From positions 1-62,782 of the forward strand of contig JAJQIG010000053.1 in NCBI GenBank assembly GCA_021199335.1: a DNA stretch of 62,782 bases. Reading direction: 5' to 3'. The translations under genes and the position numbers were made by a program. This document shows positions 60,775-62,782 of the stretch, in pieces (positions within the stretch are counted from its first letter, which is position 1; every line of letters begins with the position of its first letter). A model generated the notes under the pieces. The model worked only from the letters and a program-made list of their open reading frames with translations, had not been told where the DNA came from and ran no database searches. This DNA comes from Oscillospiraceae bacterium (GTDB taxonomy: Bacteria; Bacillota; Clostridia; Oscillospirales; Ruminococcaceae).

Positions 60775-61945
60775 GGGCATGAAGCTCCTGCCCCTTGCCC
60801 ATGACACCCCCACTTTTATCCGCCATTGCCGAAATTTTTCTTACCGCTGCCAATAAGCCGTCAACCTCTGATTTTGTGCTGAATACCGACGGTGAAAAAC
60901 GAACTGTTCCCTCGGGGGCTGTTCCTATATACCTGTGGGCAAGGCTTGAACAGTGCAGTCCGCCCCTCAGAGCGAATCCCATATCGCTCAACATCGCCGC
61001 AGTTTCATTTGAGGTAAAGCCATTTATATTAAAGGAAACAATGGGGAGATAGCTCCCCTCTCCTCGGTAAATTACGACATTTTCAAGCAATCGCAGTCCG
61101 TTTATAAATTGGCTGCAAAGAGCCGTTTCATGCGCAAAAATTTTATCCGTTCCAAGAGTCGAAACAAAACGAATTCCCTCACCAAGTCCTATTATCCCGC
61201 TTGTATTGACTGTTCCGCTTTCTAAGCTGTCGGGAAGAAAATCGGGCTGTTCAAGCTCCAATGAGGTGCTGCCCGTCCCGCCCTCCATAAGCGGAGTTAT
61301 GTCAAATTTTCCATCGGAAACCAGCAGACCCGTCCCCGATGGACCATACAGCGACTTATGCCCTGCGGTACAAAGTATGTTTATCCCCTGCGACAGCTTT
61401 ACATTTATAACGCCGCAAGCCTGCGCACCATCCGCAATGAAGCATTTTCCTCGCTCCTTACAAAGCTTTCCGATTCTTTCAAATGGCGGTATCCTGCCGG
61501 TTACATTGCTTCCCAAGGTACATACAACCGCCTCGGTCTGCGGGGAAATGAGCCTTGCAAAATTTTCCACAGTGGCATCGTCATCCTCGCTTATTTCCGC
61601 AATGTCATAGGAGCAGTCCTCCTTTAACATGGCATGAACGGGACGAGCGGCTGAATTATGCTCAAGACTTGAAATTACTATATGTCCTCCCCTTTTTACA
61701 ATGCCCTTTATGGCAAGGTTGAGGGCATGGGTACAGTTGGAGGTAAAAACTGTATTGTCCGTTTGCGCACCGAAGAAATCGGCGGCTGTCTGCCTTGCCC
61801 TGTAAACTGCTTCGGCAGTTTGGATAGAGAGCTTATGTCCGCTTCTCCCGGGGTTTCCGCCATAGCACACCATAGCGTCCGCAGCTGCTTTACGGACGGA
61901 AAGCGGCTTTGGATATGTTGTTGCAGAATTATCAAAGTTAATCAT
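60770..61945 (-). CDS. Cysteine desulfurase family aminotransferase (class V)
   Basis: A 391-residue PLP enzyme. It starts MINFDNSATTYPKP, has the PLP lysine in CTAGHKSLYGPSGTG near residue 213, and the active-site cysteine loop as RGGLHCSSLAH near 335. This matches the EF2568-like subgroup, related to SufS/NifS and to selenocysteine lyases. A small Se/S-carrier-like gene lies just upstream, supporting a sulfur or selenium transfer role. The final residues and the TAA stop run into the mobile-like repeat, so the C-terminus may have been altered by insertion. No selD or mnmH is nearby. Confidence 0.88.
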   Translation of the reverse strand: MINFDNSATTYPKPLSVRKAAADAMVCYGGNPGRSGHKLSIQTAEAVYRARQTAADFFGAQTDNTVFTSNCTHALNLAIKGIVKRGGHIVISSLEHNSAARPVHAMLKEDCSYDIAEISEDDDATVENFARLISPQTEAVVCTLGSNVTGRIPPFERIGKLCKERGKCFIADGAQACGVINVKLSQGINILCTAGHKSLYGPSGTGLLVSDGKFDITPLMEGGTGSTSLELEQPDFLPDSLESGTVNTSGIIGLGEGIRFVSTLGTDKIFAHETALCSQFINGLRLLENVVIYRGEGSYLPIVSFNINGFTSNETAAMLSDMGFALRGGLHCSSLAHRYIGTAPEGTVRFSPSVFSTKSEVDGLLAAVRKISAMADKSGGVMGKGQELHAL

Positions 61946-62075
61946 TTGTAACCTTTCACTTGAAATTTATGAAATGGCTAATAAGCTCCTTTGCAGGGGG
62001 CGGAGCGATAAGATTTGTTCCGCCCGAAAATAACATAGGGAAGATGTCCTCCGCATATAAGCTCGGCGGCGGATT

Positions 62076-62291
62076 TCAAGCCTTTCCAACTGCTCTCGGA
62101 ATAATTTCTTCCTCCGATAAAATCTCTGAAATTGTTTCAAGATCGCCCTCTGCGACAACGCTGTATCCGCAGCCCGATGAAAGATTTTTCGGAGTTCGGA
62201 TCATATCAGTCCGATATCCGCTGCTTTTAAGGATGGTCTTAGCCTTTATTGCTATTGTAACGGAGGGAAAAGCAAAAATATATTTTTCCAT
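62076..62291 (-). CDS. Putative Se/S carrier protein (DUF3343-like)
   Basis: A 71-residue protein starting MEKYIFAFPSVTIAIKAKTI, with RTPKNLSSGCGYSVVAEGD near residue 34. The conserved GCGYS motif with its single cysteine is typical of DUF3343 proteins, proposed carriers of selenium or sulfur. The ATG at 62291 was preferred over 62300 because the AAGGAT site would lie too close to the upper one. It is followed 130 nt later by the desulfurase-like gene on the same strand. Function is inferred from context. Confidence 0.82.
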   Translation of the reverse strand: MEKYIFAFPSVTIAIKAKTILKSSGYRTDMIRTPKNLSSGCGYSVVAEGDLETISEILSEEEIIPRAVGKA

Positions 62292-62422
62292 TAAATTCAT
62301 CCTTTCATATTTCTGCGATATGCCTTCCGCAAACCGTCGGCGGAGTTTTTATTCTCCGCTCGAATTATTATATGCGGCATGATTTTGCTTTGACACCCAC
62401 TGTGGCGGCAGATTAAATCAAA

Positions 62423-62466
62423 AGGGCTGCCGCAAAATGTGCCTAACGCAATTTTGTGACAGCCCT
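62423..62466 (-). repeat. Hairpin element, terminator-like
   Basis: AGGGCTG-CC-GCAAAAT and ATTTTGTG-A-CAGCCCT form a long imperfect stem with mismatches, next to an A-run (62417-62422) on the minus-strand exit side. It could end transcription from genes beyond the window or be a dispersed REP-like unit. No gene is visible in 62292-62782. Confidence 0.45.
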
Positions 62467-62472
62467 TCGGTT

Positions 62473-62562
62473 TATAACTCACGACTGATGTTCCCTTCTC
62501 GCCTGTCGGCTCGGTCGGCGCTTCTGCTTAGCAGGGGTGTCCGCCGAACATCCGCACCCTCT
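62473..62562 (+). mobile_element. MITE-like repeat, truncated copy 3
   Basis: The first 90 bp match copy 1 (TATAACTCACGACTGATG through CCGCACCCTCT) with several substitutions, including a two-base change after GATG and GCAGGGG instead of GAAGAGG. Similarity stops at 62562, where unrelated sequence follows, so the right half and its hairpin are lost. Confidence 0.65.
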
Positions 62563-62782
62563 GTTGAATGGTATACAGCACCCGTGCCGACTTCCCATCC
62601 TCCGGCGTCACATTGTGCTTGGAATCGCATGTGTCGGATAATCCATCGTAATCACCTCCAGATGGGCATGAAAAAAAGAGCGGCTGTATAGTCGCTCTTG
62701 GATATAAAATGTATTGAGTTCAGGTCGATAAACTGGAATATGAATCATTTTATACTTCAAATTACTTTCTCTATGCTTTTGA

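Noticed and set aside
62297-62482. 61-residue minus-strand open frame
   Set aside because: It spans the hairpin element and the leader of the Se/S-carrier-like gene and looks like a chance frame.
62437-62691. 84-residue plus-strand open frame
   Set aside because: It is built mostly from the hairpin element and the truncated repeat; no ribosome-binding site or known motif.

Overview
The window looks like a chromosomal segment of a low-to-moderate GC, spore-forming-lineage Firmicute (Clostridia, most likely a gut Ruminococcaceae/Oscillospiraceae relative). This rests on near-consensus sigma-A promoters (TTGACA-17-TATAAT), strong Shine-Dalgarno sites, a T-box leader before leuA, a SigH-type sigma factor, AddAB instead of RecBCD, TrmFO, a CotH-family protein, and a fibre-degrader type CE2 esterase. 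No phage, CRISPR array or complete transposase was found. The genus is inferred; no 16S rRNA gene is present.

Layout. 1-9.8 kb: a tRNA-Ser(CGA) with a duplicated terminator, a PF06541 membrane protein, a folC-PAP2 pair, a GntR/ABC operon with its own candidate operator, a CE4-CE2 deacetylase/esterase pair, a KtrB-type potassium transporter subunit and a tRNA methyltransferase. 9.9-21.3 kb is the accessory and most interesting part: two sugar-type ABC permeases, a long HlyD-like adaptor, a two-helix FtsX/MacB-like periplasmic-core protein and a propeller/solute-binding fusion lipoprotein form one tight operon with no ATPase. They are followed, after a 174-bp mobile-like repeat and a terminator, by a VTC-domain protein, a DUF4956 membrane protein and a CotH-like kinase anchored in the membrane.

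21.4-31.2 kb is mostly minus strand: T-box-regulated leuA, a zinc-ribbon protein, a degenerate tRNA-like sequence, sigH, a DivIVA-domain protein with an orphan fumarase beta subunit, a divergent methionyl-tRNA synthetase, a protein of unknown family and thiI. 31.4-60.6 kb is a long plus-strand run of core genes: addBA; infC-rpmI-rplT with an attenuator leader and a probable ATA start; rRNA methyltransferase-dprA-topA-trmFO; two YcxB-like membrane proteins; plsX-rnc-radical SAM-smc-ftsY-rdgB-yhbY-nadD-yqeK-rsfS-leuS; rpsU; yqeG. 60.6-62.8 kb holds an inverted second copy of the mobile-like repeat, a cysteine-desulfurase-like enzyme with a putative Se/S carrier, and a truncated third copy of the repeat.

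How the genes work together: most of the right half is an information-processing and cell-growth backbone (translation initiation, recombination, supercoiling, phospholipid start, chromosome condensation, SRP targeting, NAD synthesis, ribosome silencing). The left half adds envelope and surface functions. The strongest candidate for an undescribed system is 9952-21315, whose parts suggest a surface-assembly or export apparatus built from pieces of sugar import, MacA/MacB-type efflux and polyphosphate/CotH phosphotransfer modules; that functional reading is inference. All family names come from reading the protein sequences by eye, without database searches.
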